From positions 2,011,413-2,075,412 of the forward strand of contig NZ_SGXL01000001.1 of the NCBI RefSeq assembly GCF_004216955.1: a DNA stretch of 64,000 nucleotides. The letters are read 5' to 3'. This DNA comes from Fictibacillus sp. BK138. Its GTDB lineage: Bacteria > Bacillota > Bacilli > Bacillales > Fictibacillaceae. Shown piece after piece: positions 18,320 to 28,294 of this stretch. Numbering within the stretch: the first letter of the stretch is position 1; every line of letters begins with the position of its first letter. The position numbers and the translations under genes are program-made. The notes under the pieces were generated by a model. That model did not search any database. It saw nothing but the letters and a program-made list of their open reading frames with translations, and was not told the DNA's origin.

Positions 18320-18772
18320 CTAACGGCCGATTTCAAGGGCTTTTAAATACATACCCTTTGCTGCATTCAATGCTGTAACATTTGCTTCGTATGAACGTGT
18401 CGCACTCATTAAATCAACCATCTCTTTTAGAGGATCTACATTTGGAAGTTGTACAAACCCATCTTCTCCTGCATCCGGATGATCCGGCTGATAGACAGAT
18501 TTAAAAGGTGTCTCATCATTCTTAATTCCACTTACTTTAACACCATTAAGATTTCCATTCTGATTCACTGCTTTATTAAACATGCTTTTAAAACTGGACT
18601 CTCCTGAATCCAGCACCACCATTTTCCGCCTATATGGTTCCCACTCCCCATTTTCTAACAACCTGCCTCTTGTCGAATCAACATTTGCCATGTTGGAAGA
18701 AGCTACATCCATTCTCAATCGCTGTGCAGTTAATCCAGATGCAGAAAAATTCAGTGCTTCAAACATACCCAT
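18320..18772 (-). CDS. flgC: FlgC, flagellar proximal rod protein
   Basis: The 150-residue protein carries the rod N-terminal pattern LNFSASGLTAQRLRMDVASSNMANVDSTR and the C-terminal NVDPLKEMVDLMSATRSYEANVTALNAAKGMYLKALEIGR, both diagnostic of FlgC. The gene starts two bases after the flgB stop. Confidence 0.96.
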   Translation of the reverse strand: MGMFEALNFSASGLTAQRLRMDVASSNMANVDSTRGRLLENGEWEPYRRKMVVLDSGESSFKSMFNKAVNQNGNLNGVKVSGIKNDETPFKSVYQPDHPDAGEDGFVQLPNVDPLKEMVDLMSATRSYEANVTALNAAKGMYLKALEIGR

Positions 18773-18774
18773 AT

Positions 18775-19164
18775 TTATCTCCCGCCTTTAACAACCATCT
18801 TTATTGAATTGAATTTTCCGTTAATTCGCTGTACAAGTGTTTGATAATACAATTGATTCTTTGCCAGTTCAGCCATCTCTTTGTCGACATCCACATTATT
18901 TCCGTTATGGTTCATGGTTGTGCCGCCTTGCTCTTTTACATAAAAAGAGGATGGTCGATCCGTACTAAAAGTAAAATGGCGCTGATTTGTACGGTATGCA
19001 TTTAAACTTCTTTCAAATTCCTGTTTAAAAACGGTTTCTTTCGCTTTATATCCAGGAGTGTCCACATTAGCCAAATTGTTTGAAATGGTTTTCTGTTTTA
19101 ACGCTGATCCATCTAATGCCATTTCCAAGTTTTTCATGACAGGGCTAGAGAACAAGTTGATCAC
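18775..19164 (-). CDS. flgB: FlgB, flagellar proximal rod protein; first gene of the operon
   Basis: The 129-residue protein has the rod signature LKQKTISNNLANVDTPGYKAKETVF and a C-terminal VDKEMAELAKNQLYYQTLVQRINGKF typical of FlgB. The start is uncertain. GTG at 19164 lies only one base after the GAGGGA site, while TTG at 19155 is ten bases after it; B. subtilis FlgB starts at the equivalent of M(DL)FS, which fits either. It heads the operon that extends out of the window through flhF. Confidence 0.94.
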   Translation of the reverse strand: MINLFSSPVMKNLEMALDGSALKQKTISNNLANVDTPGYKAKETVFKQEFERSLNAYRTNQRHFTFSTDRPSSFYVKEQGGTTMNHNGNNVDVDKEMAELAKNQLYYQTLVQRINGKFNSIKMVVKGGR

Positions 19165-19213
19165 TTCCCTCTTTTTTACTATAGATGTTTCAATTAATGT
19201 TAAATCTTACCGC

Positions 19214-19236
19214 TATATCATATTTTAAGTGATATA
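19214..19236. promoter_or_regulatory. Inverted repeat over the flgB promoter (possible operator)
   Basis: TATATCA and TGATATA form a perfect 7-bp inverted repeat with a nine-base spacer that covers the proposed -10 box. The geometry resembles a dimeric repressor site. It is not a CodY consensus, and no candidate protein can be named from sequence. Confidence 0.35.
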
Positions 19237-19251
19237 TCCAAAAAGTGTCTA
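19222..19251 (-). promoter_or_regulatory. Candidate sigma-A promoter of the flagellar operon
   Basis: On the minus strand TAGACA (19246-19251) and TAAAAT (19222-19227) are separated by 18 bases, about 60 bases upstream of flgB. Each box matches five of six consensus positions. Other pairings in this AT-rich stretch are possible. Confidence 0.45.
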
Positions 19252-19515
19252 TGTATTTTTTCCCAAAATGACTTTTTTCGATAGAAAGCACTATGTTTCG
19301 ACCGTGACTTTATACCTAATTCTTCATCTAGTAATAAAATCCCTGTCGTATTTAGCCGAACAGTACAACTTTACTAATCTTTTTTTAATCGACATTTTTT
19401 TTAACAAAAACATAAAAATGTCCATATTTTTATGAAAAGCTCGCTCAAACATACCTCTTTGAATAGCACGTATCTTAAGTAGACCGTTGCCTTTTTCCTG
19501 AACTTCTCTTTACTC

Positions 19516-19715
19516 ACAAGTTGATTGGAGTGCAAGTTACCTACCACATAGTAAACTTCTCCCTAGGCATGCGACGAGGAAGGTCACATCGGTTGCAATT
19601 ACTCGTAGATGCAGGAGCAAGGATACTTCCATGAAGCGGGTCAGGGTGAGAATCTTAAAGGCTCACCGCAGCCCGAGGGTAATCGAACACCTGGAACGGA
19701 AATTAATCATCTTCA
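19516..19715 (+). repeat. Fold-back intergenic repeat, copy A (long form, internally deleted)
   Basis: Begins GTTGATTGGAGTGCAAG and ends near CACCTGGAACGGAAATTAATC, which are imperfect inverted repeats of each other. It shares the long-form core (GGCATGCGACGAGGAA, then GCAGGAGCAAGGATACTTCC, then a GGTGAGA...GGCTCACCGCA arm) with the copies at 19787 and 44258. It has lost most of the hairpin between GGTGAGA and GGCTCACC. Same orientation as copy B, about 70 bases away. Confidence 0.8.
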
Positions 19716-19786
19716 AGAACAGTCTAAAATACGATCGACCATTTTTTCTAACAGGTAATTGCATTCTAACTTTTTTTCGCTTCATT

Positions 19787-20010
19787 GAAAGATTGATTGG
19801 AGTGCAAGGTGCGTGCCTACAACATGAGAAGCTTCTCGTTTGGCATGCGACGAGGAACCCTTACATCGGTAGCATTTACTAGTAGACACAGGAGCAAGGA
19901 TACTCCCATGAAGCAGGACAGGTGAGACCATTCAATGTCGCAAAGCAACGAGTGGGCTCACCGCACGCCCCGCGGAAAGCGAGCACCTGGAACGGAAATC
20001 AATCACTTTC
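19787..20010 (+). repeat. Fold-back intergenic repeat, copy B (long form, complete)
   Basis: The most complete copy. The left end GAAAGATTGATTGGAGTGC and the inverted right end (read as GAAAGTGATTGATTTCC...CCAGGTGC) form terminal inverted repeats of about 25 bases. Inside are a GAGAAGCTTCTC palindrome flanked by GCGTGCC/GGCATGCG, and the arm GGTGAGACC...GGGCTCACC enclosing TGTCGCAAAGCAACGA. No coding capacity. Confidence 0.85.
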
Positions 20011-20035
20011 AAAAACATCCATGTTTGAGACCAAA

Positions 20036-20065
20036 AAAAAACCAACCCTATCCGGATTGGTTTTT
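20036..20065 (-). terminator. Intrinsic terminator of codY
   Basis: AAAAACCAATCC and GGGTTGGTTTTT pair around a GGATA loop, followed on the minus strand by a T-run. It lies just past the codY stop codon and closes the xerC-hslV-hslU-codY message before the repeat-containing gap. Confidence 0.9.
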
Positions 20066-20076
20066 AATCTTTAGAT

Positions 20077-20856
20077 TTAAGAAGTTTTTAATTTTTCAAG
20101 TTCAAGCAAGAACTTATCATTTAATACCTTGATGTACGTTCCCTTCATGCCAAGTGAACGAGATTCGATAACTCCTGCACTCTCTAACTTACGAAGCGCG
20201 TTAACGATTACTGATCTTGTGATACCTACACGGTCAGCAATTTTACTCGCAACTAGAAGGCCCTCATTGCCTTCTAATTCTTCAAAGATATGTTCGATCG
20301 CTTCAAGCTCACTATATGATAATGAACTGATCGCCATTTGAACAACAGCTTTATTTCTAGCTTCTTCTTCAATCTCTTCCGCTTTCTCGCGAAGTATCTC
20401 CATACCAACTACTGTAGCACCATACTCTGCTAATACTAGGTCATCTTCTTCAAACGACGTAGACAGTCTGGATAAGATAAGAGTTCCTAGTCTTTCACCA
20501 CCACCTACGATAGGTACCACCGTCGTTAAGCCTGTCGAGAATAAATCCTTGTTCTCAACAGGGAAAGCTGTGTAATCACTTTCAACATCGATGTTAGCCA
20601 TTGATTCTGTAATGTTGAAAAGATTTTTCGTGTAATCCGTAGGAAATTGACGATCCTGAATCATCTTTTTCATACGCTCGTTTTCAATATCCTGCTTTAG
20701 AGCAGTTCCTAACAACTTTCCTCTGCGGCTGACTACGAATATATTAGCTCCGATAACTGAGCTAAGTGTTTCAGCCATTTCCTTAAAGTTTACTTGTTTA
20801 CCACCTGTTTGTTGCAACATTGAGTTAATGCTTCTTGCTTTGTTTAATAAATTCAT
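20077..20856 (-). CDS. codY: CodY, GTP- and branched-chain amino acid-sensing global regulator
   Basis: The 259-residue protein has the normal CodY length, with an N-terminal GAF domain (about residues 1-155, [18 protein letters not shown] at the start) and a C-terminal winged helix (about 175-255) containing [26 protein letters not shown], the DNA-reading helix. CodY represses stationary-phase, nitrogen and motility genes when isoleucine, leucine, valine and GTP are high. It closes the codY operon, 24 bases after hslU, and sits upstream of the flagellar operon, which CodY controls in B. subtilis. A candidate CodY box is also present upstream of sucC. Confidence 0.97.
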   Translation of the reverse strand: MNLLNKARSINSMLQQTGGKQVNFKEMAETLSSVIGANIFVVSRRGKLLGTALKQDIENERMKKMIQDRQFPTDYTKNLFNITESMANIDVESDYTAFPVENKDLFSTGLTTVVPIVGGGERLGTLILSRLSTSFEEDDLVLAEYGATVVGMEILREKAEEIEEEARNKAVVQMAISSLSYSELEAIEHIFEELEGNEGLLVASKIADRVGITRSVIVNALRKLESAGVIESRSLGMKGTYIKVLNDKFLLELEKLKTS

Positions 20857-20880
20857 TGTATTTCTTCCTCCTAGTGCATC

Positions 20881-22275
20881 CTATAAAATATATTGGCTCA
20901 GATCTTTATTCTTTGCGATATTAGCCAGTTTTTCTTCTACATACTCGGGTGTAATGGTAATTTGATCTAAACTGATATCTGGCGCTTCAAAAGACAAGTC
21001 TTCGAGTAAGCGCTCCAATATGGTATGAAGTCTTCTCGCACCAATATTGTCGGTGTCTTGATTGACTTCAAATGCGATGCTTGCAATCTTAGCAATAGCA
21101 TCGTCAGAAAATTCAACATTTATACCTTCTGTACTTAATAGAGCTTTGTACTGTTTTACAATCGCATTATCAGGCTCTATTAATATACGTGTAAAATCTT
21201 CAACAGACAAGCTATTTAATTCTACCCTGATCGGAAATCTTCCTTGAAGCTCGGGAATGAGATCTGAAGGTTTTGCCATGTGAAAAGCACCTGCTGCAAT
21301 AAATAGAATATGATCAGTCTTAATCGAACCATATTTCGTCATGACAGTGGAACCTTCTACGATGGGAAGAATATCCCTTTGAACACCTTCTCTGCTGACA
21401 TCTGCAGAGTTTTGATTCTTTCCGGCAATTTTATCAATCTCATCTATAAATATAATACCTGTTTGTTCTGTCTTATAAACAGCTTCACTCGTTACGTCAT
21501 CCATATCGATCAATTTTGCTGCTTCGTCTTGTGTCAGAACTTTTCTTGCTTCACGAACGGTAAGCTTTCTTTTCTTTTTTTTCTTAGGCATAATCCCGCC
21601 TAACATGTCTTGCATATTCATGCCAACCTGTTCAAGACCAGAGCCTTGAAACATATCTAGCATTGAAGGGTTTTGCTCATCGACTTCCACTGTTACTAGA
21701 TGATCTTCCATTTCTCCAAGAGCTAATTTTTGTGCCATCTGGTTTCGTCTTTGCTTTAAGTTCCCTTCGTCATCCTGCTGTGTTGACTGTTCCTGGTTTT
21801 GATTCCCGCCGCCGAAAAACATTTCTAAGGGGTTTTTATAGCTTGTTTCTGTTTTTTTTCCAGGGACAAGAAGTTCTACTAAACGCTTATTCGCATTCTG
21901 TTCGGCCTTGTCTTTGACTTCATTCATTTTCAGCTCTTTAACAAGCCTCACAGATGTTTCAACCAGATCACGAACCATGGAATCGACATCTCGACCAACA
22001 TAGCCTACTTCAGTAAATTTCGTAGCTTCTATTTTAATAAAAGGAGCTTGAGCAAGTTTTGCAAGTCTTCTTGCAATCTCTGTTTTTCCGACACCAGTCG
22101 GACCGATCATTAAAATATTTTTTGGAGATACCTCATCGCGAAGTTTATCATCCAGGAGACTTCTTCTGTAACGGTTTCTGAGAGCAACCGCCACTGCTTT
22201 TTTAGCATCTTTTTGTCCAATAATGTATTGATCGAGTTTTTCAACGATCTGCCTTGGAGTTAGTTGACTGTTCAA
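20881..22275 (-). CDS. hslU: HslU (ClpY), ATPase of the HslUV protease
   Basis: The 464-residue AAA+ protein has Walker A in [19 protein letters not shown] (about residues 53-71), Walker B in [13 protein letters not shown], a central I domain (about 110-240) and the C-terminal sensor region with [21 protein letters not shown]. The start codon is TTG (22273-22275), seven bases after AAGGAGTG. HslU unfolds substrates and feeds them to HslV. Together with hslV and codY it forms the usual Bacillus unit. Confidence 0.96.
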   Translation of the reverse strand: MNSQLTPRQIVEKLDQYIIGQKDAKKAVAVALRNRYRRSLLDDKLRDEVSPKNILMIGPTGVGKTEIARRLAKLAQAPFIKIEATKFTEVGYVGRDVDSMVRDLVETSVRLVKELKMNEVKDKAEQNANKRLVELLVPGKKTETSYKNPLEMFFGGGNQNQEQSTQQDDEGNLKQRRNQMAQKLALGEMEDHLVTVEVDEQNPSMLDMFQGSGLEQVGMNMQDMLGGIMPKKKKKRKLTVREARKVLTQDEAAKLIDMDDVTSEAVYKTEQTGIIFIDEIDKIAGKNQNSADVSREGVQRDILPIVEGSTVMTKYGSIKTDHILFIAAGAFHMAKPSDLIPELQGRFPIRVELNSLSVEDFTRILIEPDNAIVKQYKALLSTEGINVEFSDDAIAKIASIAFEVNQDTDNIGARRLHTILERLLEDLSFEAPDISLDQITITPEYVEEKLANIAKNKDLSQYIL

Positions 22276-22300
22276 ACAAAATCACTCCTTATATAGGATT

Positions 22301-22840
22301 TTACAGTTCCTCTAATACAATCTCCGTATTTGTGTAGACACAAATCTCTCCGGCTGTTTGCAATGAAGCGAGCGCTATTTCTTTAGCAGAAAGCTGAGGA
22401 GCATTATTTTTCAATGCTCTTCCTGCTGCAAGAGCATAATTTCCGCCTGAGCCTATTGCAAGGATGCCATCATCAGGTTCAATGACTTCACCTGTTCCTG
22501 AAATAAGCAGCATATGCTCTTTGTTCATAACGATCAGCAATGCTTCGAGTTTCCTTAAAACTTGATCAGTACGCCATTCTTTAGCCATTTCAACAGATGC
22601 ACGCTGTAAGTTGCCGCTGTATTCTTCAAGTTTGCTCTCGAATTTTTCATAAAGAGTAAATGCATCTGCTACTGAGCCTGCAAAACCAGCAAGTACTTTC
22701 CCACCATACAGCTTCCTTACCTTTTTGGCAGTATGCTTCATTACAACTGCATTGCCGAAAGTGACCTGGCCATCTCCAGTCATTGCAGCTTCTCCATTGT
22801 GCTGAATAGCAAAAATAGTGGTCGCATGAAAAGTTGACAT
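22301..22840 (-). CDS. hslV: HslV (ClpQ), peptidase subunit of the HslUV protease
   Basis: The start is at [13 protein letters not shown] (ATG 22838-22840), after a GGGAGGGAT site; a longer reading to 22885 would overlap xerC and is rejected. After Met removal the N-terminal residue is serine rather than the threonine of E. coli HslV, as in B. subtilis ClpQ. The [14 protein letters not shown] and AGEICVYTN stretches are typical. The mature protein is about 178 residues, the family length. Confidence 0.95.
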   Translation of the reverse strand: MSTFHATTIFAIQHNGEAAMTGDGQVTFGNAVVMKHTAKKVRKLYGGKVLAGFAGSVADAFTLYEKFESKLEEYSGNLQRASVEMAKEWRTDQVLRKLEALLIVMNKEHMLLISGTGEVIEPDDGILAIGSGGNYALAAGRALKNNAPQLSAKEIALASLQTAGEICVYTNTEIVLEEL

Positions 22841-22865
22841 CGAAAAATCCCTCCCTTTTTGTTTT

Positions 22866-23768
22866 TTATGCACGAGGATGCGCATTATTATAGATTTTTT
22901 TCAAATGATCTTTCGTTACATGTGTGTAGACTTGTGTTGATGAGAGCTGCGAATGTCCCAGGAGTTCCTGAACTGTTCTTAAGTCTGCACCTTCATTGAG
23001 CATGTGTGTCGCAAAAGTATGTCTTAAAACGTGTGGACTGATATGTATATTGAGCGACGATTCTTCAATGATTTTATTCAATATGTTTCTTACGCTTCTC
23101 GCACTTAAAGGTTCCCCTTTATAATTTAAAAACAGGGAATCCGTTTTATTTTCTGTTTTTTCAAGTAAAACTTTCCGTCCATCGCTGATATATCTTTCTA
23201 ATGCTTCCTTAGCAAAAGAACCGAGGGGAACATACCTTTCCTTTTTCCCTTTTCCCTTGATTAAGGCAGCCTCGACAAAAAGATCAAGATCCTTCAATTG
23301 CAGTTTGCAGCATTCGCTCACACGAATGCCAGTACCATAGAGCAATTCGAGAATGGCCTGATTTCTTTGTCCGATTGGCGTACTTAAATCAGACACGTTA
23401 AAAAGCTTCTCCAACTCTTTTTCATAAAGAAATTGAGGAAGCATTTTCGCTTTTTTAGGTAGAGAGGCCATTGCAAAAGGGTTTTGTTCCACGACTTTTT
23501 CCCGATTCAGGAACCGGTAAAAACTTCTCATGGAAGATATCTTTCTAGCAACCGTATTTCTCGCATACTTCTTTTCATGAAGGGTCACGAGATAATGTCT
23601 AACTAAAACATAAGAAACAGCAGCGAATCCTTCGATTGCTTGCTGTTTCAAAAAAGAAGTAAAATCATTAATATCTTTTTCATAGTGTTCGATCGTATAT
23701 GGCGAACTGTTCTTCTCAATCATCAAATAATTAAGAAAATCCACCACGAGCTGGCGTTCTGATTCCAT
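22866..23768 (-). CDS. xerC: XerC, tyrosine recombinase for chromosome dimer resolution
   Basis: ATG at 23766-23768 follows a GAGGTG site; the GTG at 23777 lies inside it. The protein has the N-terminal core-binding SAM-like domain (about 1-90) and a catalytic domain with the tetrad in GTGIRVSEC (Arg), [10 protein letters not shown] (Lys), [12 protein letters not shown] (His, Arg), [15 protein letters not shown] (His and nucleophilic Tyr). Length (about 300) and place upstream of hslV match Bacillus XerC (CodV). Confidence 0.95.
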   Translation of the reverse strand: MESERQLVVDFLNYLMIEKNSSPYTIEHYEKDINDFTSFLKQQAIEGFAAVSYVLVRHYLVTLHEKKYARNTVARKISSMRSFYRFLNREKVVEQNPFAMASLPKKAKMLPQFLYEKELEKLFNVSDLSTPIGQRNQAILELLYGTGIRVSECCKLQLKDLDLFVEAALIKGKGKKERYVPLGSFAKEALERYISDGRKVLLEKTENKTDSLFLNYKGEPLSARSVRNILNKIIEESSLNIHISPHVLRHTFATHMLNEGADLRTVQELLGHSQLSSTQVYTHVTKDHLKKIYNNAHPRA

Positions 23769-23784
23769 TTCATACACCTCACAA

Positions 23785-23815
23785 AGCCCCTAAATCGTAT
23801 CACAACTTAGGGGCT
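23785..23815 (-). terminator. Terminator-like hairpin after trmFO
   Basis: AGCCCCTAA and TTAGGGGCT form a nine-base-pair GC-rich stem with a 13-base loop, followed by TTTGTG. The U-tract is weak, so read-through into xerC is likely. It separates topA-trmFO from xerC. Confidence 0.6.
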
Positions 23816-23829
23816 AAAGCAATAGATGT

Positions 23830-25137
23830 TCACAAATTTGTTATAAAATTCTGAATTGTTTCCAATGCTCGTTCTGCGATTGCCATGTTTCTTTCCTGCT
23901 TGTTTTTAATCCTTGTTTCAAGTGGAGGCATCAAACCAAAGTTTGCATTCATCGGCTGAAAATTATCAGGATTTGCAGTCGTAATATAATATGCCATACT
24001 TCCGATTGCAGTTTCTCTAGGAAAAACAGCTAACTCCTCGCCTTTTACGAGTTTTGCTGCATTTATGCCAGCGATCAGTCCAGATGCAGCACTTTCCACA
24101 TATCCTTCAACACCTGTCATCTGCCCTGCAAAGAAAAGATCATCTCTTTCTTTTAGCTGATAAGTGTCTTTTAATAGTTTAGGGGAGTTTAAGAATGTAT
24201 TACGGTGCATAACACCGTAGCGCACAACCTCTGCATTTTCTAAACCTGGGATAAGCTGAATAAGTTCTTTTTGAGGTCCCCATTTCAAGTGTGTTTGAAA
24301 CCCTACAATATTATAAAGCGTCCCTGCACTATTGTCTTGTCTTAACTGAACGACAGCATATGGAATCTTTCCTGTTTTCGGATCTTCAAGGCCTACGGGT
24401 TTCATCGGTCCGAAAAGCAGAGTCTTCTTGCCACGCTTAGCCATTACTTCAACAGGCATACAACCCTCAAAAAAGATTTCTTTTTCAAACTCTTTTAAAG
24501 GAACCGTTTCAGAAGTGATAAGAGCTTCGTAAAAACGGTCGAATTCTTCTTCAGTCATCGGACAGTTTAAATAAGCTGCTTCACCTTTATCGTAGCGGGA
24601 CTTCAAATAGACCTTATCCATATTGATACTCTCTACTTCAATAATAGGAGCAGCAGCATCGTAAAAATATAAATATTCTTCGCCAGTTAAAGAGTTTAAA
24701 GCTTTTGATAAATGATCAGAAGTTAGAGGACCCGTAGCGATAATTGTCGGACCATCTGGAATTTCTGTTACTTCTTCTGTTATTACTTCAACATTAGGAT
24801 GATTCTTAACTCGTTCTGTTACAAGCCCTGCAAATTCGTGACGATCGACAGCTAAAGCGCCGCCTGCAGGTACTGCACAATCATCTGCAGATGAAATGAT
24901 AACGGAATTTAATTTCCTCATTTCTTCTTTTAATACACCAACAGCATTTGTTAATGTATTTGCCCGCAATGAATTTGAACACACGAGCTCTGCAAATTTT
25001 TCAGTGTGATGAGCCGGTGTCTGTCTAACCGGTCTCATTTCATATAATTTAACTTTTATTCCTCGGCTTGCGATCTGCCAAGCAGCTTCACTGCCGGCAA
25101 GACCCGCTCCGATTACGTTAACATGTTGATGGCTCAT
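23830..25137 (-). CDS. trmFO: TrmFO, folate-dependent tRNA (m5U54) methyltransferase
   Basis: The start is taken at [15 protein letters not shown] (ATG 25135-25137), 13 bases after AAGGAG. An apparent extension into topA to 25188 is basic, unconserved and lacks a site. The FAD-binding motif [14 protein letters not shown] is at residues 6-19. Motifs [28 protein letters not shown] and [11 protein letters not shown] are those of TrmFO, not of GidA. It forms ribothymidine at position 54 of tRNA. Confidence 0.96.
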   Translation of the reverse strand: MSHQHVNVIGAGLAGSEAAWQIASRGIKVKLYEMRPVRQTPAHHTEKFAELVCSNSLRANTLTNAVGVLKEEMRKLNSVIISSADDCAVPAGGALAVDRHEFAGLVTERVKNHPNVEVITEEVTEIPDGPTIIATGPLTSDHLSKALNSLTGEEYLYFYDAAAPIIEVESINMDKVYLKSRYDKGEAAYLNCPMTEEEFDRFYEALITSETVPLKEFEKEIFFEGCMPVEVMAKRGKKTLLFGPMKPVGLEDPKTGKIPYAVVQLRQDNSAGTLYNIVGFQTHLKWGPQKELIQLIPGLENAEVVRYGVMHRNTFLNSPKLLKDTYQLKERDDLFFAGQMTGVEGYVESAASGLIAGINAAKLVKGEELAVFPRETAIGSMAYYITTANPDNFQPMNANFGLMPPLETRIKNKQERNMAIAERALETIQNFITNL

Positions 25138-25148
25138 GGTAAAACTCC

Positions 25149-27224
25149 TTACTTTGCTTCCTCTTCGGAATAGTCGCACGACACGCATTGAACAACTTTT
25201 CCTTTTTTCGTTTTCTTTTCTACTAACATACTATTACATTTCGGACATGTTCTTGCAATGGGTTTGTCCCATGAAACGAATTCACAATCAGGATATCTGT
25301 TGCAGCCATAGAAAACTCGTTTCTTTTTGCTTTTTCTTTCGACAATTGATCCTTTATGACAAGATGGACATTCAACGCCTATATCTTTGACGATTGGCTT
25401 GGTGTTTCTGCAATCCGGGAAATTGGAGCATGCCATGAACTTACCGAAACGTCCCATCTTATAGACCATCTCGTGTCCGCATTTCTCGCAGTTTTCCCCG
25501 GCCGGTTCATCCTTAATTTCTACTTTTTGCATTTCTGCTTCAGCAATTTTAAGCTTCTTCTCAAAGTTTTTATAGAATTCATCAATGATCTTGATCCAAT
25601 CGATATTTCCTTCTTCAACTTCATCGAGATCACTTTCCATCTTGGCAGTAAATTCGACGTTAAAGACTTCAGGGAAAAACTCAAGTGTCATCTCTAAGAC
25701 AAGTTCTCCAAGTTCAGTTGGAACGAACTTCTTGTCGTCTAATGCAACATAACCTCTCTTTTGAATCGTATCGAGAGTCGGAGCATAAGTAGAAGGTCTT
25801 CCTATCCCCAATTCTTCCATCGTCCGTACTAATCTAGCTTCAGTATAGCGCGGCGGCGGCTGGGTAAAGTGCTGTGTCGGCTCCAAATCTTTCTTGTCAA
25901 CCTTCATTCCTTCTTGTACAGCAGGCAGGATTCGGTCTTCTTCTTTTTTGCCGTCATCATTGCCCTCTACATAAACCTTCATGAATCCAGGGAACTTTAC
26001 TTTTGATCCTGTTGCACGGAATGTTACTCCATTGTTTTGAAGATCAACAGTCATAGTGTCCAGTACTGCAGAAGACATCTGACTTGCCAGAAAACGTTCC
26101 CAAATCAGCTTGTAAAGACGGAGCTGGTCTCTGGATAAATAGGTCTTCAACTCTTTTGGATGATACATAACTGAAGTAGGACGAATAGCTTCATGTGCAT
26201 CCTGAGCATTCTTTCCTGATTTCTTTTCAGCTCTAGAGCTGTTCACGTATTGTTTTCCATATTCGTTAGCGATAAACTCCGAAGCTTCACTTTTTGCAGT
26301 GTCTGAGATTCGGGTTGAGTCAGTACGCATATAAGTGATCAAACCGACTGTACCTTCTTTTCCAAGGTCGACCCCTTCATACAGCTGCTGAGCGAGCATC
26401 ATTGTTTTCTTCGCTCTGAAGTTAAGCTTTCTAGCAGCTTCCTGCTGCAGGGAAGAAGTGATAAATGGCGGTGAAGGGTTTCTTTTTCGTTCTTTCTTCT
26501 GTACAGAATCAATCGTAAAGGATTTCCCTTTGATTTTACTCAGGATATCTTTTACTTCATCTTCATTTGAAAGCTCTTGTTTCTTGCCGTTGAGTCCAAA
26601 GTACTGAGCTTCAAAGTCTTCGCCCGAAGCACTGAATATCCCTTTGATCTTCCAATATTCTTCCGGTTGAAAAGCTTCAATTTCTTTTTCACGTTCGACT
26701 ATCAATCGGACAGCTACAGTTTGAACCCGTCCTGCACTTAAACCCTTTTTAATTTTCTTCCATAATAATGGACTGACCTTATACCCTACAAGTCTGTCAA
26801 GTACTCTTCTGGCTTGTTGGGCATCTACCAAGTCCATATTGATTTTTCTCGGTCTCTTAAATGAATCTTTTATCGCGGTTTTAGTAATCTCATTAAATAC
26901 AACTCGGCAATCAGAATCTAAATCCATCTCCAAACTGTGAGCAAGATGCCATGCGATTGCTTCACCTTCACGATCCGGGTCAGCCGCGAGAAAGATTTGT
27001 TTCGCTTTTTTTGCTGCTGTTTTTAAGTCCTTCAATATTGGACCTTTACCACGGATAGTAATGTATTTAGGTTCATAATTTGCTTCTACATCTACGCCGG
27101 TCTGGCTTCTGGGCAGATCACGAACATGTCCCATAGATGCTTTTACGTCATATTTGCTCCCTAAGTATTTTTTTATCGTCTTTGCTTTTGCGGGAGACTC
27201 AACAATGACTAAGTATTTTTCCAT
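25149..27224 (-). CDS. topA: TopA, DNA topoisomerase I
   Basis: The 691-residue protein has the Toprim domain at the N-terminus ([17 protein letters not shown] and [15 protein letters not shown]) and the active-site Tyr in [14 protein letters not shown] (about residue 298). Three C-terminal zinc fingers are visible, in CEKCGHEM...[15 protein letters not shown]...CNRYPDC and CPKCNSML...CVSC. It relaxes negative supercoils. It is transcribed from a clear sigma-A promoter just upstream and is followed by trmFO after 11 bases. Confidence 0.97.
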   Translation of the reverse strand: MEKYLVIVESPAKAKTIKKYLGSKYDVKASMGHVRDLPRSQTGVDVEANYEPKYITIRGKGPILKDLKTAAKKAKQIFLAADPDREGEAIAWHLAHSLEMDLDSDCRVVFNEITKTAIKDSFKRPRKINMDLVDAQQARRVLDRLVGYKVSPLLWKKIKKGLSAGRVQTVAVRLIVEREKEIEAFQPEEYWKIKGIFSASGEDFEAQYFGLNGKKQELSNEDEVKDILSKIKGKSFTIDSVQKKERKRNPSPPFITSSLQQEAARKLNFRAKKTMMLAQQLYEGVDLGKEGTVGLITYMRTDSTRISDTAKSEASEFIANEYGKQYVNSSRAEKKSGKNAQDAHEAIRPTSVMYHPKELKTYLSRDQLRLYKLIWERFLASQMSSAVLDTMTVDLQNNGVTFRATGSKVKFPGFMKVYVEGNDDGKKEEDRILPAVQEGMKVDKKDLEPTQHFTQPPPRYTEARLVRTMEELGIGRPSTYAPTLDTIQKRGYVALDDKKFVPTELGELVLEMTLEFFPEVFNVEFTAKMESDLDEVEEGNIDWIKIIDEFYKNFEKKLKIAEAEMQKVEIKDEPAGENCEKCGHEMVYKMGRFGKFMACSNFPDCRNTKPIVKDIGVECPSCHKGSIVERKSKKKRVFYGCNRYPDCEFVSWDKPIARTCPKCNSMLVEKKTKKGKVVQCVSCDYSEEEAK

Positions 27225-27267
27225 TTACAGTTTATCCCCCTTTAAGGGTTTAGTGAAATCTTCCCTA

Positions 27268-27296
27268 TTATTAAATAATGTATCTGCTTTTGTCAA
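27268..27296 (-). promoter_or_regulatory. Sigma-A promoter of topA-trmFO
   Basis: A perfect TTGACA (27291-27296) and TAATAA (27268-27273) are separated by 17 bases, 44 bases upstream of the topA start. Confidence 0.7.
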
Positions 27297-27322
27297 ACTG
27301 TTTCCTAATTTAATGAAAACGG

Positions 27323-28189
27323 TTAAGTCCATTCATCGGCTATATCCTCTGCACACATTACGAGTTTTGCGCCGTTCTGAATCAAGAAATTTGTACCTGC
27401 TGCACAATCTTCAAGGATAGATCCTGGAATGGCAAAGACGTCACGGCCTTGTTCTAATGCCTGATCCGCGGTAATGAGCGATCCGCTCTTCGTTCTCGCT
27501 TCAGCAACTAGAGTTGCCTTGCCGAGACCGCTAATTATACGGTTACGCAATGGGAAATGCCAGCGTTTTGGCTGAACAAAAGGCGGAAACTCTGAAATAA
27601 GGATTCCTTGACTGCTGATTTCTTCTGCCAGTTTATTATTTTCAGTAGGATATACGCATTTTATTCCAGAACCTAGAACTGCAGCTGTTCGCGTCCCGTT
27701 TACTAGACATAACCGGTGTGCATATGTATCTATCCCTCTTGCAAGCCCGCTTACGACTACCCATTGTTTCTTCAGCAGAGGTGAAAGGACCTTGCTTAAG
27801 GAACCCAATCCATCAGAACTCGGATTTCTCGTTCCTACCACACTTATTATTTTATCCTGTTTCAGCGTACTCCAATCTCCTCTTCCATAAAGTACCCATG
27901 GCGGATCAAATATTGTTTTCAAACTAGTTGGATAATCGTTATGAAAATAAGGGATGGCAGATATCGAATTTTTCTTTAAAACATTCATTATGTATGTACT
28001 ATTCTTTTGGTTCATAAAGGAATATAGGCGTACTGCCATTTTCTCGCTTAATGCGAATGACTTCATCAGGCTCTTTACATCCATTTTAAATATATCTACT
28101 AAATCCGGATCGGCTGTTAAAATATTCTTGAAATGTTTCCATGTAAGACCTTCACAATGATGAAGAAAGATTAAGCGTTCGTAATCCAA
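27323..28189 (-). CDS. dprA: DprA, DNA processing protein that loads RecA onto incoming ssDNA
   Basis: The TTG at 28187-28189 is preferred as start (MDYERLIFLHHCEGLTW), since GGGAGG lies eight bases upstream; the further TTG at 28213 precedes that site. The protein (about 288 residues) has an N-terminal helical region and the Rossmann-like DprA domain with ISVVGTRNPSSDGLG, VVSGLARGIDTYAH and RWHFPLRNRIISGL. DprA protects transforming ssDNA and recruits RecA. It lies between sucD and topA as in B. subtilis. Confidence 0.93.
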   Translation of the reverse strand: MDYERLIFLHHCEGLTWKHFKNILTADPDLVDIFKMDVKSLMKSFALSEKMAVRLYSFMNQKNSTYIMNVLKKNSISAIPYFHNDYPTSLKTIFDPPWVLYGRGDWSTLKQDKIISVVGTRNPSSDGLGSLSKVLSPLLKKQWVVVSGLARGIDTYAHRLCLVNGTRTAAVLGSGIKCVYPTENNKLAEEISSQGILISEFPPFVQPKRWHFPLRNRIISGLGKATLVAEARTKSGSLITADQALEQGRDVFAIPGSILEDCAAGTNFLIQNGAKLVMCAEDIADEWT

Positions 28190-28228
28190 ATCCTTTTCCT
28201 CCCTATGAACCAATAGTTAATTAAAGTG

Positions 28229-28254
28229 AAAAAGCCCCCTATTTCTGGGAGCTT
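28229..28254 (-). terminator. Intrinsic terminator of sucC-sucD
   Basis: AAGCTCCC and GGGGGCTT pair (one G-U) around a seven-base loop and are followed by a T-run on the minus strand, 40 bases after the sucD stop. Confidence 0.85.
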
Positions 28255-28294
28255 CTCACGATGTTAGAGATGCTGTACACACCTCTTATGTTAT

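Larger units (their letters stand above)
19165..20035. other. Long intergenic region between codY and flgB
   Basis: This 870-base gap holds no convincing gene. It contains the leader and promoter region of the flagellar operon, two copies of a fold-back repeat (19516-19715 and 19787-20010), and an AT-rich segment at 19380-19440 with nested perfect inverted repeats (GACATTTT/AAAATGTC and CATAAAAA/TTTTTATG). I found no sigma-D consensus. The plus-strand open frames here run through repeats or AT-rich DNA and lack ribosome-binding sites. Confidence 0.7.

Noticed and set aside
19380-19440. AT-rich nested inverted repeats as replication or phage attachment site
   Set aside because: No integrase, direct repeat pair, DnaA-box cluster or tRNA nearby; AT-rich sequence makes short palindromes common.
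19631-20132. Two plus-strand frames (19631-19882 and 19935-20132)
   Set aside because: They read through the fold-back repeats and into the codY terminator; no ribosome-binding site and no protein-like pattern.
25138-25188. Extension of trmFO into topA as an overlapping gene start
   Set aside because: The N-terminal FAD motif begins right after the ATG at 25137, which has its own AAGGAG site; the extra residues are basic and unconserved.
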